Below are positions 23,957-35,315 of a stretch of DNA of 64,000 bases, piece after piece. The notes below the pieces were generated by a model. The model did no database searches. It saw nothing but the letters and a program-made list of their open reading frames with translations, and was not told the DNA's origin. Source of the stretch: Diaporthe sp. PMI_573 (Eukaryota; Ascomycota; Sordariomycetes; Diaporthales; Diaporthaceae); NCBI GenBank assembly GCA_021399435.1, contig JAJTUP010000011.1:1054001-1118000 (forward strand), in the 5' to 3' direction. Both the position numbers and the translations under genes were made by a program. How positions within the stretch are numbered: the first letter of the stretch is position 1; each line of letters starts with the position of its first letter.

Positions 23957-26900
23957 ATGGAAATTCCGTCACCGCGTCGTCGTGAGGCTTTACCTGCCCG
24001 TCTCGGCACCCCGCAGCAACAACACGTGCAACCTCCTGGTGTCCCTGGTACGACGTCTGCCGTTCCCGCCGGGCCAGGCTACGGTAGTAATGCACAGGTA
24101 CACGCAGGTCTTTGCGCAAGGTACGAGAAAACAGACTGACCTTGTACTCAGCCGGACTACTACGCGCCAGTTCATCCTGCGAATCCGTTGTCCGGCCCCC
24201 CTGAGGCATATTATTCTCATGCTGCCCCCAGCCCCCAGCGACAGGTGCACTTCGCCCAAGCCGTGGAAGCAACAGCGGAAGGTGATCGCTGGTCAACGGG
24301 CCAAGGGGCAAAATTCATGATAGATGAGGAAATCAGCCGCCCGCGTATCAGCGAGACCCCTCGCCACAGGTCACCTTCACCGATAGTGTTTGGGAGGAGA
24401 GGCAACTCAAAAGCGCACTACAGACGGACCAAATTCGAGGACGATGATTATAAATCGGACAGTGACTTGTCGATGCCGGCGGAAAGAGGATTCATTCGAT
24501 CATGGCACGCATCTACCCGCGGGTCTGGGTATACTCAAAGTGATAGCTCTACCGTCTATTCTTTCTCTCCTACTCGCGCATCGCGAGCAACGTCTTCTTC
24601 TCGCACTGCTCAGACTGACGAGGAAGAGGCGGAAAAGTCGGAAAATGGCTCAGCATCGCAAGAGAGCGGAGCCTCCCGTGTCAGAGCTACTTACGTCTTC
24701 CAATCTCGGTACACCGGCGAGAGTCGTTTGGGAGACCCGCATACGGTGAAGTTGTCTGTGCAGAGAACTACTGCTGTTAAGCAGAAGCATCTGTTCAGAT
24801 GGATGTAAGCCATTCCTTCTAGGTTACGAACAAAAAGCCGCATCTGATGGGCCATGTAGACACACGACACGATCGTCAATGATGTTTGATGAATTCGCGG
24901 TAATATGAATGTCGTCCTCGCGCCGTGGTAGGTTCACTAACATTAACTGCAGAATATCGCGTCTCAGGTGCCCGCTCTGGATGCTACAGAAAGGAAGGCC
25001 ATTGCGCAACTCCTCCCTCGCGTCAGACGCAAGGTCAAAACCATACAAACGTCAACCGGCAAAAACGTACAATACATGGAACCAGCTGTCATACCGCACA
25101 AGATATCAGACAACGGCAAGAATCGCAGCATCGTGTCCCGGACAGCGGCATGGGTCTGCCTTCCTTACCTCAGCCTCGAGAACTACTCTGGCTTACTCTC
25201 GGCTGAGAGCTCGGCTGAGTTCCCCATACAGACACTCCTTCAGGCCCAGTACTCCAAGACCGCCCGTGAACGCGACATGCAACAGGCAGTTTGCCAGATT
25301 GATAGGAGAGGAAACGGGCGTTGTTTCCACATCGCGCAGCTATGGTGTCTCATAATCAATAAATGTAACCCAGGTGCCTGTTCCGCTTCTCTTATTTGCT
25401 TTCCATAAAAGTTGAGACAGATCATTGACCAATCTCGCTTTCAGCTCTACTTCTTACCTATGGACGGATGACCGAGGATGCTCTCTGCGCTGTATCCAGA
25501 GATGCGATGACTGAGATTACAATAGAGAATATCGCGACTCAAGCCAAGCCGCGGTTGATAGTTTCGTATCGTGGATCTGTGGCGTGGGGTTTCTCCTTGG
25601 AGGAATGTCAAACCTGGACTGTAAGCTACATTCTTCCGGAGCCGATGTAGACGAATACTCATTTTGCTGACTTGACAAGGACTTTCTCTCACACTTCCGG
25701 GAGTTTTGGCCAAGGCCCTTGGTCTTCTTCATGCAAAGACGACAATTAAATGCAGAGGACTGGCCCAGAATCTGGCATGGAGCTCAACGCGTCAGCATAA
25801 ATTTGGCTATCGATATAGATATCGGGTAAGGCTGAAAATTCGTTTCATTTCTTTCGTCACTTTCTTCCCTTTAAAGGCAACACTGACTTTAAAAGCAGAC
25901 AAGACCCTAAGCCGCCACCTCGACGCCTTGAAGAATTAATTCACGATACCCACACTTCAGACACCGAAAACACGACCAAAGAACAACAGGCTGGTGTCAA
26001 GTCAAATGTAGAACAGACCAAAAAGCCCCCCGACCGGACACCAATTATCTCGAAGTGGACACACTCCACTCCGAGGCTCGGGTCTATCTCGATATTTAAG
26101 TTCCTAGAAGGCGTTTCACATCCCGGAGGTGTCGACGAATCGGTCCTCAACGAACACGTTCTTGAAGTTGAACATTTCCTACTAAGCCACACAAACTTTA
26201 CAGATCGTAAAGCATACCGAAATTGCCATACGTCGTCTCGCAACCATGTCCATGCAATGTTGGAGACTCGAGGTTCTACTTTAAGCCAAGCCCAAAGTAT
26301 TTCGAGTGCAGACCAGCTAGACTACGAGGAAGACGTGGACATCTTCAATACCGCAGACATCATATTCCGGTTCTTTTTCCCAGCTGATGCTGAGGTGGCT
26401 ACTGTGGGGAAGTTCTGGGGCGCTGTGAAATTCCTCATCGGGGTGAGTGTCGAAACTCGGCGCTTCTCACTCTCTATGTAATTTGAACTGACGTAGAAGC
26501 TGACTAATGGAGCAGTCCCAGAGAGAAGGCTCCGCCCTGCCCAGGAAGATCCGAAGACAACGTTCTGTCATCAGTAGGATCACTAGAAACTTGGCCGTCA
26601 CCATCACGTCGTTCAATGAAACTATTGGATACTCCGCTGACTCCAGCCAATTGGACATCATTGTCCCCGATGAGCTCAAAAATGCCTGGCTGCATCTCAC
26701 TATGGGTTTCATATTCGTTCCACATGATGAAGTCATGAGCGAGACCCTGCTCGTTCAAGCCCAGCTTCTCATTGAGGAAAGCATTGAGAATATCGTCAAG
26801 TCTCTATCAACGAACTCACTCACGGAGAATGCAGTGATTTTGCCAATAGAACTCTTCACGCTGATGGGTTTGAAGTTGCTCCAAGATTCAACTGCAGGTC

Positions 26901-28119
26901 TTCCAGATATCAGTCAGACATACTCCGCATATCTCGAATCTGTGGTAAGCAAAGGAAGCTCTGACAGTCGGGATGTATTGTCGTACGCAGAATTGACAAT
27001 TTACTTCCAGGCTGCCGATATTGCAAACAAACCTTCTGACCGAATACATGAACGTAACATTGGACTCCTGAAGCAGGAACTGTCGATCATAGTGAAAACT
27101 TTTGACGCTCAGTGTCGAGTCCTTGAGTCACTACAAAGGGAATTCAAGCCACAAGTCATGGGAAAGGAGTATCTATCGTCAACCGTCAACCCAAACACAT
27201 GGCCTGACTATACCCGAGGCTGGCACGAGCCCTCGAGGGCCAGGTCGTCTTACGGAAACCCAGATGTGCCAGTCAGGCCCACGCACCATATGGAGTACCC
27301 GAGGCAATACGCAGGGGCCAGGCCAATGTATCAAGACAACGACATCTCGAACAGGACAGTGTACGACCGGGACAGCCGAACACACGCGGGCTGGTATGAC
27401 GACGATCATCATGTATCTTACGGTACAAGCCAATCAAACCCAGATTTCAAGCTCGCGCCCACAGATGTGGGCGGCTACCGCAAGCTTTTTACCGAGGAGT
27501 GTTTTCGCCACATTGAGCGTCGGATGCGCGAGTTTGGCGAATTCCGATACCAGGCCACCCTGTTGGAGGAAGAGGTTCGTGTGCCGCTCCGTCACGTTGA
27601 ATTTTCAAACCCGTCGCTATATGCACAATCGCTGATATCCTTCTTCAGAATCAAAATAAGGTCGAGACAACCAGGGACCGGCAGGAACGTGCCATCTACG
27701 CCTTTACAATCGTCACAGTCATATTCCTCCCTCTCAGCTCCGTGGCAAGCATATTCGGCATAAACACCAAGGATGTGAGGGACACGGACCTGGACCAGTG
27801 GGCGTACTGGGCCACGGCGGTTCCGGTCACGGCAGCTGTTGTCTTCTTCGGGCTGCTATGGACGGGAGAGCTCGGCAACATCCTCCGCTGGGTTTCGTCT
27901 TTTGGGTCGCATGTGAGCAAGGGACACTACCAGCGGATCCCGGATGAATACTATGACGGAGATCCCCTTCTTGATCGCTTGGCCCGAGGCGATAGAGTCG
28001 CCTGGAGGAGAGGAAGAGAACCACTGGGTGGATACACCAGCCGCTTTCCTTCTCCACCCCCCACAGAGCCGCCCTCGGCGGCTTTCGTTCGCCGTCGAGG
28101 CACTGTTTACGAGAGATGA
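23957..28119 (+). CDS. Large CorA-domain membrane protein
   Basis: Ten exons (23957-24097, 24152-24804, 24860-24899, 24953-25364, 25445-25620, 25680-25825, 25899-26442, 26516-26944, 27011-27574, 27649-28119) give 1,191 residues with all phases matched. The tiny 40-bp exon joins FRWI to HTTRSSMMFDEFANIA. The N-terminal 260 residues are disordered, rich in Ser, Pro and Arg. The middle holds a domain common in fungal CorA-like proteins (ERKAIAQLL, SLLLTYGRM, FREFWPRPL). The C-terminus has two membrane helices near 1055-1072 and 1086-1106, the first ending in FGINT where CorA channels have GMN. Relatives are described as Mg2+/Zn2+ transporter-like. The GMN to GIN change in the selectivity motif makes channel activity doubtful. 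A retained-intron version of intron 8 (26945-27010, 66 bp) stays in frame. Confidence 0.85.
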
Positions 28120-28281
28120 TTGGTCAGTCCCGAGCTATTAAGTTGCGTGGAAGTGACAGAAAAGGGTGGCAAGCGTGGCTCTAGGAGTCTTTAACGCATA
28201 CACGAATCCTCAAGTGCCTACTAGTAGTAATAGGCAATTGAAGCCATGACAAGAGCGACCCAATTATTTTAGACTCGTGGT

Positions 28282-29399
28282 TCAAAATTCTTGCACCAAC
28301 TGCTTCCCTCCCTTACTCTCTGCGACAGCCTCGCCTCTCACATATGACATAGTCTTCTTAACTTCCCACTCCCAGGCGGTCAACTTCGTTTCCTCCTCAT
28401 CTTCGCTTCCTTGACCAACCAGCCTTCTCATGCTCGCATTACGCTCTGGCCTGACAAGAAGAGCCAGGCTGAGCCGGTCATGGAAACGTTGTGCACCAGG
28501 TGCATATCTGATGCGATGAACGTTACTGCGTAGCAACCCACCTGTCCACTGGACCATGGCGTCGCCAAGATTCACAACCAGGCATCCGGGGCGCGGCCGC
28601 ACCCACAGCCAGGCGGACTCATCCGCAGGTGACTTGCCTGGGGCAAGAATCTGCAGGCCACCGAGTACGTTTGCAAGGAGGGTGATGGTCCCAAAATCGG
28701 TATGATGCATCATACTTGTGCGGAGATCCTCCGAAGCCGGGCTAGCAAATGCTTTGATGAGGCGGAGCACGGTACCAGAGGGCTTGGTGGGTTCCTGCAA
28801 GGACACGAAGGTGTCGGGTGGCAGGCCGAGCTGTATCGCAATGCTGGAGCTAATTATGGCGACTATGGTTTGGCCGTGCTTCATGAACGAGGTGAATAGC
28901 GCCAGATGGGATTGTACCAGCGGCGGAACAGGCTGTTGGGCCGAGTTCCCCATGAGGCCGTCCTGGCCAAGGTTGAACCACTCAAAGCGGTCTGGTTCGT
29001 CGGTCTCGGTTTTGGCACCCCCGCGTGGTTTGAACCTTTCTTGTGTCAGACATACGGGTCAAGGACTGGTAAATAAGCAATCGAGTATAGGGATCGAGCG
29101 TACCCGAGAAAGCTTCTGGGGGCGTCGTGGAGGTATTGTTCTTTAACAGCCCAGGGAAGGTCCATGATATCTTTGCCAACAGAAAAGAGCTGATCAATAT
29201 CCTCAATCAATTCATTTCCCAATGCGTCTCCATTCAGGTCGAGTAAGAAGAAACCCAACTCTTGACAAGCTGCGAGGAGGCTTCTCGCGGCGGCTTCATC
29301 CCCCGACTTCAAGCTTGCCAGAGAGACTGTACTCATTGACGCCGTGGGAATGTCGTCCGGGAAGGGCGGCATACCCTGAAAGGTCTTGTGCGAAGCCAT
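28282..29399 (-). CDS. Isopenicillin-N-synthase-like Fe(II)/2OG oxygenase
   Basis: Two exons (29104-29399, 28282-29035) give 349 residues. The joint restores FLGFKPRGG, matching the usual FxGYxP-like start of the core. The N-terminal DIOX_N-like region contains ARSLLAACQELGFFLLDL. The catalytic core has His210 and Asp212 (HHTDFGTITLL), distal His272 (NVHRIRYAPG) and the 2-oxoglutarate-binding R286-x-S288 (RLSLAL), all intact. The length is normal for the family. Such enzymes hydroxylate, desaturate or cyclise small molecules in the cytosol. It is divergent from a thioesterase with starts about 420 bp apart, which could reflect joint work, but no backbone enzyme lies near. The substrate is unknown. 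Confidence 0.9.
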
Positions 29400-29816
29400 T
29401 TTTGATGTGAAATTCTCGTATTCTGAACGTCAATGTTGATGTGAATTGTAACAGAACATTTTGCAAGAAGGAGTATTTACGGATGCCTACGCCAAGCACG
29501 CGATGTCTAAGTGCTGACATCGGGACACTGTCCTCACGTCACATTAGGATTTGTTATCACACCCGTAACGGGATATGCCTGTCTGATCACTCAAATTAGT
29601 TGAGAATCCCCGCATTTTGATCAGATTATGAACGATGACAATGTGGAGTTGAAGACCGTGACACAGGCACCATCCCGCCATGCCCACTCTTCCATGTCCT
29701 CTTCGTGCGCCGGCCACACCTTTTCTGTTCTAGAGATATAATCCGTGGTTCTTGCAATTCTGCTCCAAATAGAATTTCGTGGAATTTTATCTGCCTTCTT
29801 GTTCCCAACGCCCTTG
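29400..29816. promoter_or_regulatory. Region between oxygenase and thioesterase starts
   Basis: About 417 bp between divergent starts at 29399 and 29817. The thioesterase frame is open upstream to 29745, but that addition is short and non-conserved. No named site was identified. Confidence 0.4.
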
Positions 29817-30548
29817 ATGCCAGACGACGAAGCCTCTCCTTCGCCCAGCCGCAGCAAGCGGCTGGCGGAGTCGGCGTACCTCTCACCCTACTCACATGCA
29901 GGCGCTCCGCAACCACATCCCAACACCGACGCGTACGCAGCCCTCCGAGCCAGCGCCCTCTCCACTCTTGAGGCCATGGGCTTCGAACCGAAAACCATGG
30001 TCGAGCGCGGTGTCGTCTGGGCCGAAGACCAGGATCCTTTCGGTCATGTCATGCACTCACAGTACATGCACTTCCTTGGCACTTGCTTCCATCGCTTCAT
30101 GGAGGGTTATGATGAATTCCTCAGCGAGAAGGAGTACGAGGATATGATTCATGCCAGGAGCGTTGTCCCAGTCGTACGCAAGTATGAGATGGACATCCGC
30201 CGGCAGGTAAAGTATCCCGACTCGGTGCGTATTGCTGCCTCGCCCAATCGATGGGCTAAGCCAAGCTGACCTTGTAAGCAGCTCATCGCAGCCCATCGCC
30301 AGGACCGCATTGAGCCCACGCGCAATAGCGGTACTACATGTCTTTTTTCACTCAAGCAGCAGGCCATCGTGGCTCAGGTCAGAGGCTCCGTCACCTATAT
30401 GGATGTAAAGTCTGCTCGTCCAGTGGACATCCGCACCTTGGGCGGTGGGTGGCCAGCTTTATATGATGGCTTGACTCAGATGTCCGAGCGTGCAAATGAC
30501 CTAAGGGAGAAATGGGATATCAAGAATCCCATCAAGCCGAGGGTCTGA
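29817..30548 (+). CDS. Hotdog-fold acyl-CoA thioesterase-like protein
   Basis: Two exons (29817-30224, 30282-30548) give 224 residues. The core WAEDQDPFGHVMHSQYMHF (about residues 68-86) matches the active-site segment of 4HBT/YbgC-type hotdog thioesterases, with the catalytic acidic residue in the DxDxFGH stretch. After the 57-bp intron the beta strands LIAAHRQDRIEPTR and AIVAQVRGSVTYMD follow in the usual order. These enzymes hydrolyse acyl-CoA thioesters. The first 50 residues are Ser/Pro-rich and could include a mitochondrial targeting stretch, but the basic/amphipathic pattern is weak. The ATG at 29817 is preferred over 29745. Confidence 0.82.
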
Positions 30549-30576
30549 GCCATAGAGCTACTAAAGGAGGGTATAA

Positions 30577-31335
30577 TCAGTCAAATATCTTACTCATCAC
30601 AAACCTAAGCTCAAACCCCGAAAAAGTGGCAAGAAGGGCGCTCGTCAAAATAGCAGATTTTGATGTTCTCCCAGCCATCTTCTGTTTCACCACCTGTGCT
30701 GGTAACGGATTGGATGAGAATGGGTTACGAGCTCCGTCATTTTGGTTGCCAGGAGGTTGAGAAGGATACCCATGGGTGTAATCACTCCGCGGGTCGATAT
30801 TTGATGGCGGTAGCATGCTGGCATGCAGCGACTGATTTGCATTTCCTGCACCGGCCCCGAAGCTGGGGTGCACCTCCGCTGCAAAATCATGGGGAGGCTG
30901 TCCATCACCGCCCTCGGTAGAAAATGACCCATGTCCATGATACGGAGGACCCAGATTGGACGTGATAATGTCTGCCGGGAGCGCGAGCTGATGTCTGAAC
31001 CTACGGCTGGGGCCAACTGGTGGCTGGAAACCCGTATTCGGTGGAAGCTGTCCATTGGCGCTGAGTTCATGAATGGAAGGAAGCGAATAGGAAGTTCTGG
31101 TGCCTTCTGGGTGTGTGGGCTGATTTCCAGCTCCAAAAACTGGTTGCACCATGCCGTGATGCCCTGGAACTTGCCTGCCAACGTGTCCAGCAAGTGACGA
31201 CTGGCCTTCATAGTATGGAGCCTGGTCGCATATCTCGGCGTTTTCTGAGTGTGCGCTCTGGTGTTCATCTTCAGAATATGCAACCCAGGAACGTTCTGCG
31301 CCGGCGCCTCTAGATCGCGGATACTGGTCGGACAT
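30577..31335 (-). CDS. Low-complexity protein of unknown function
   Basis: An open frame of about 252 residues from the ATG at 31335, just after a possible splice acceptor (CCAG at about 31345). An upstream exon is therefore possible. The translation is rich in Pro, Gly, Ser, His and Asn. It contains TSYSLPSIHEL, a phrase often seen in disordered regions of fungal regulators, but no DNA-binding domain is seen. The C-terminus is hydrophobic/basic (KSAILTSALLATF). I do not recognise a family. The alternative frame on the same strand (30687-31541) reads through the same bases and appears less natural. Expression evidence would decide the start and the upstream exon. Confidence 0.5.
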   Translation of the reverse strand: MSDQYPRSRGAGAERSWVAYSEDEHQSAHSENAEICDQAPYYEGQSSLAGHVGRQVPGHHGMVQPVFGAGNQPTHPEGTRTSYSLPSIHELSANGQLPPNTGFQPPVGPSRRFRHQLALPADIITSNLGPPYHGHGSFSTEGGDGQPPHDFAAEVHPSFGAGAGNANQSLHASMLPPSNIDPRSDYTHGYPSQPPGNQNDGARNPFSSNPLPAQVVKQKMAGRTSKSAILTSALLATFSGFELRFVMSKIFD

Positions 31336-32481
31336 GAAGACCACTGGATATCAATGGGTTTGCCCTCTTGGACTGGAACTGGAGAACTTGGGTCGATGCC
31401 AGCTTTGATGACAGAGTGGTCCTCATCCTTTCTGGCAGTACTATCGGATGCCCGCCGCCATGACAGGCAGTATAAAAGCCTCCCCACGCCGCATATGCTC
31501 CAATTTGCAGAAAGGGGGTTGTTTGTGGGGGGAAGGGGCAAAAGAGCTCACACTCTCAGATTGGATGCTTAGCGCAACTAGAAGGCGCTCCTTGCCTGTT
31601 TCTTTTGATACTCGCTCAAGAGAGGAAGGACAACTCACGTGGCACTCAAACGGCTTAAAGCAGATGACTCTGTGTGTATACGAGTGGTTTGAGAAGGTTC
31701 GTTTGGTAGAGAAGAACTGTGTGGCTCCTGGATTTTGTGATTTGACGATAACACTCTCTTCGCGTGCTCAATTGTTTGTAGGAGGCTTGAGAGAGTGCCG
31801 AGTAAATTCAACAGGCAACTCGCAGAAAAGTCCATTTATTTATACGAAGCGGACAAATGGTGACTAATTGAAGCTCCTTGCTCATCAATCAAGTAAGGAC
31901 TCAATGAAGGCAGTTTTCAAATGTTAGATGGGCAGTGGCTCACTTGTCTGGCTGAACTCACCCTTTTCAGTGGCACCCAATCACTGCCTCCTCAACGGAC
32001 TTCCCCTGCCACGTATGTCCATTACACCTCCTGGACAGTCTTTGTGCTACAGTGTCTTCCCCATGTTGGTGGTCATTGCTTTAAATACCCGTAGGCTTAC
32101 CAAGTAATGCCTGCCTACAGCCACAGAAGCCCATGTATCCAAACATCGTCAACAGGGACCTAAGCCCCATGGACGGTCTTGATGCCAACTGGTCTCTTTA
32201 CGTGCATTCTCAAGATCGAGCCAAGCCTGTTCGAGACTCTTCATGACAAAAGTAAAGCTAAGGCACTGCAGGATTGGCTTCCAACATGGAGGATGATATG
32301 GGCAGAAACTGAAGAAATAGTGACAGCGGACGGGAATCTATACGCAGGGGGTGGTGGTTGGGATTTGATGACGTGAAGGTCTGCAAGAAAGGTTTTTGCT
32401 TCATTTCGTCCCGGCACTACGACGGCCTCGGGTCTGTCATTAGAGGTGAGATTGCACAGCAGGATCAAGACTCTACTAGCA
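31336..32481. other. Intergenic, no gene recognised
   Basis: About 1.1 kb between two minus-strand genes. A TATAAAAG sequence lies near 31472 on the plus strand. Short frames only; a 5' exon of the upstream low-complexity gene may be hidden at 31345-31450. Confidence 0.4.
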
Positions 32482-34911
32482 TCAGTACAAGGCTATATCC
32501 TGCAGCTCCAGCAAGTTCTGCCCACTACTTTCCCAGTGCATAGCGCCATGAACGTATGTCTCGCCTATTAAATTATACTCATTGCCACATCCAGAGGCCA
32601 GCCTCTTTCTCACAATCATTGGCAGCTGCGAGCCAGCCAACACCCACACTTCGTCTCCCCTCACGACCGACTTCATCCCCGTGCCGAGGAGCCCGTTATC
32701 CGTCCTGAACAGCCTTCTCGAGCTGCCGCTGGCGATGTCGAGGTCGTGTTGGAGCTCTGCCAGGTTCATGGGCGAGTACGTGCCCCGGAAGACGCTCTCC
32801 ATGATGTTCGACATTCGCTTCTTGTATACGGCGAGTCCTTCCGGCTCTGACCTGAGTAGGTCGTGCCAGCGGGGCTGGATGTTGTGGGCGTGGGTGTGGC
32901 TCTGGTGAGGCATGAAGTCAACGTCGGACCAAGGCGCGAGGGTGTGTCTGATCTGTAGATTCAGGATGTATTCCATGAACAAGTCTCCACAAATCTCTGG
33001 GGCTGGGTGTTTCCGTGAGTAAACATCGGTCATTAATGTCCGCCACAAGGCTTCAAGACGAGACTGAGGCGCTGATCTGGCCTTTGTCCAGTCCGTCGTC
33101 CAGTTCGGAAGCTGGGGATACTTCTCGTCTAGGCTCAATGCCAGATTCACAATCCTGGACCAATACTCTGCAGAACATTCCGCCTCGTTTTGTAACAGGG
33201 CAGTCTCCACGACTACCCCGATCTTTGTTCCCTGAACATGGAGTATTCCCCGTTTCATATCCTCATCACTCTTAGGAGGCTCCCATCGCGCGTCCCCACA
33301 GGCCGACCAAGACACGGCCCCGCGGAACCTAAGCGGGTAAGGTGCGAGCAGAACACTGAAATCAGGCACCCAGCTCGGCAGTCCCTCCAGCTTCGTCATG
33401 CTTGGGTCCTGTACATGGGACAGCATGTGTAGATCGCGGTTGGCCACGAGTAGTTGTGCCACAAGGCGAGTGTAGACATCTTGGACTGGAAGCTCGTAAT
33501 CAGGCCGGATGGAGGTCGCTGACGACCCGCATACCTCTGTCTTCGTATCTGCGAGGCCAACAAAGGCATAAACCTTGTCTCTGGGGTCTGTAGCGAGCTT
33601 GTCGCGATGCACCGACATAAGCCGGTCGAGAGATACAGAGCCCGTTGAGGGTTTATGGGGTGGGAATGGTGAGTCACTGTTCTTCAATGACTTGAGAGAC
33701 AAGGGCTTTAGGGAAATGCCACTCAGATGGCGGTGGTCGAGCTCACGTCGTATATCGGGAGACCTTTTCAAAGCATTGTACCTGAGAATCTTCCTCGTAT
33801 GCATCAGTGAGAACGTGCCAGTAGGAAATTCAGTCCGTGAATTCAGGAACTCGGAATACACGCCAGGATCATCGCGAAGGCTTGCAATGTGGCGCATCTT
33901 CTCAGTGCATAGGTGGTGATACCACCTCTTGGCGCGTATGAAGCTGAGTGTCGCGGCCAGCCGGGTCCAGTGGACCATGCGCTCCCCGCAGACGACGATG
34001 GATTGCCTCGCGAGAGCGAGCTCCTGCACGACCCAGGCCCTCTGAAACCAGGGTCGGGTGAGCAGGGCGAGGAGGCCCAGCCATTGGCGGTGGGTGATGT
34101 TGCCCTGTAGCCCAGCGGCCTCGGCGACCCTCGAGTACCAGCCGTCGTCGAAGAAGTCCGTATAGCTGATGTCATCCCACGCCCGCTTGATCTCCCGGCT
34201 TGAGTTGGACGCAGTCAGTGCCATCAACGGAGAGATGGCATCGACGACCGCAAGGGCATCTGCCGTAAACTGATCCTCTGGGCCAAGCCAGATCGTCACG
34301 CTCTGCGCCGCCCGAAATACATCTGCAAAGATGGCGACCTGCGCGTTTCGCTCAAGAACATTGGACTGATCGACGCAGATTGCGTCAATCCAGAAGTGCC
34401 GGCACTTCGAGGAAAGACCTCGCAGAAGCGGAGAAGTCAGCGATCTTGGGCCCCTGCTAGCTGATGCAGAAGAGGGCCTCGATGCAAGCATCTCCAGGGC
34501 CGAGAGAAGGTTCGGGGTGACTGCTAGAGAATGGGAGTCGACCACAATCTGCGGGGTTGGACCGGTGCTTCCGTGCTGGGATGCATGATAATGCAAACGC
34601 GGTGACTCCTTCGAGTCTTGTTTGCGGGCTTTCGAGAATGGTGTCAGGGGCTCACCCCAGGTGTAGGATAGGGCTTGGAATTCGGGCGCCCGGGACAGCC
34701 GGAATGTCTTAAGCGAGCAGCGAAGCGTATCGCTTGAGCTATCAGCTCCAGCTCCAGCTCCACGATCGACGTTTTTTACCTCCAGGAGGCGGATGAAGCT
34801 CTCAGATGCCGGGTTCTGTGACGAATCTGGAAGTGGCCTGTACCGATACGAGGCGAAGGTCCTCTGGGGTTGGAGCCAAAAAGAGGGCGTCGCCCATAGC
34901 CTCGGCTGCAT
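32482..34911 (-). CDS. HET-domain (heterokaryon incompatibility) protein
   Basis: A single uninterrupted exon of 809 residues. The HET domain occupies roughly residues 75-300: FQALSYTWGEP opens it, FWIDAICVDQSN near residue 170 and VTIWLGPED near 205 are the characteristic blocks, and WFQRAWVVQELALAR closes it. The rest resembles the long C-terminal half of many fungal HET proteins, with a conserved DPRDKVYAFVGLADT and the tail GNEYNLIGETYVHGAM. These proteins trigger or modulate cell death when unlike strains fuse, and many copies occur per genome; individual members rarely have known partners. Two Ser-rich insertions interrupt the HET domain. No NACHT or NLR portion is present, so this is a stand-alone HET gene. 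Confidence 0.93.
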   Translation of the reverse strand: MQPRLWATPSFWLQPQRTFASYRYRPLPDSSQNPASESFIRLLEVKNVDRGAGAGADSSSDTLRCSLKTFRLSRAPEFQALSYTWGEPLTPFSKARKQDSKESPRLHYHASQHGSTGPTPQIVVDSHSLAVTPNLLSALEMLASRPSSASASRGPRSLTSPLLRGLSSKCRHFWIDAICVDQSNVLERNAQVAIFADVFRAAQSVTIWLGPEDQFTADALAVVDAISPLMALTASNSSREIKRAWDDISYTDFFDDGWYSRVAEAAGLQGNITHRQWLGLLALLTRPWFQRAWVVQELALARQSIVVCGERMVHWTRLAATLSFIRAKRWYHHLCTEKMRHIASLRDDPGVYSEFLNSRTEFPTGTFSLMHTRKILRYNALKRSPDIRRELDHRHLSGISLKPLSLKSLKNSDSPFPPHKPSTGSVSLDRLMSVHRDKLATDPRDKVYAFVGLADTKTEVCGSSATSIRPDYELPVQDVYTRLVAQLLVANRDLHMLSHVQDPSMTKLEGLPSWVPDFSVLLAPYPLRFRGAVSWSACGDARWEPPKSDEDMKRGILHVQGTKIGVVVETALLQNEAECSAEYWSRIVNLALSLDEKYPQLPNWTTDWTKARSAPQSRLEALWRTLMTDVYSRKHPAPEICGDLFMEYILNLQIRHTLAPWSDVDFMPHQSHTHAHNIQPRWHDLLRSEPEGLAVYKKRMSNIMESVFRGTYSPMNLAELQHDLDIASGSSRRLFRTDNGLLGTGMKSVVRGDEVWVLAGSQLPMIVRKRLASGCGNEYNLIGETYVHGAMHWESSGQNLLELQDIALY

Positions 34912-35315
34912 TGCATTTCAGGTCTCGAGCTCGTTGCCGATCCCATGATGCCCGATATCAGGATGTCGTGACCCGTGCACACGTGGGAGAAGGGCTGAAA
35001 TGCACGTGGGGAGATTGCGGGCGGCCAAGGCAGCAAGGGTGGGATGGGAATGTTGCATTGGAAAATTGCCTAGTGCCAACTGCCCATGTGTGCAGGACAT
35101 GGGGCTGGTCGAGGCGGTTCGGGCTCTCACGGCTGTTCTTGGTTGGTGACGAGGTCGGCGAATCATTGGATTGCAGCAAACTGTATCGAGAATCCGTGTC
35201 AAATGCTTGAGCAAACATCATTGGACTCGATTGCAATATGGCTGCTGCGTTTCAGGTGCAAGATTAACTACACTATACGAAAGTCTTCCCAATTATTGCC
35301 ACATCACGGATTCCC
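34912..35315. other. Promoter side of HET gene
   Basis: About 400 bp upstream of the HET gene, ending at the inserted MITE. Short frames on both strands without domain signal. Confidence 0.4.
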
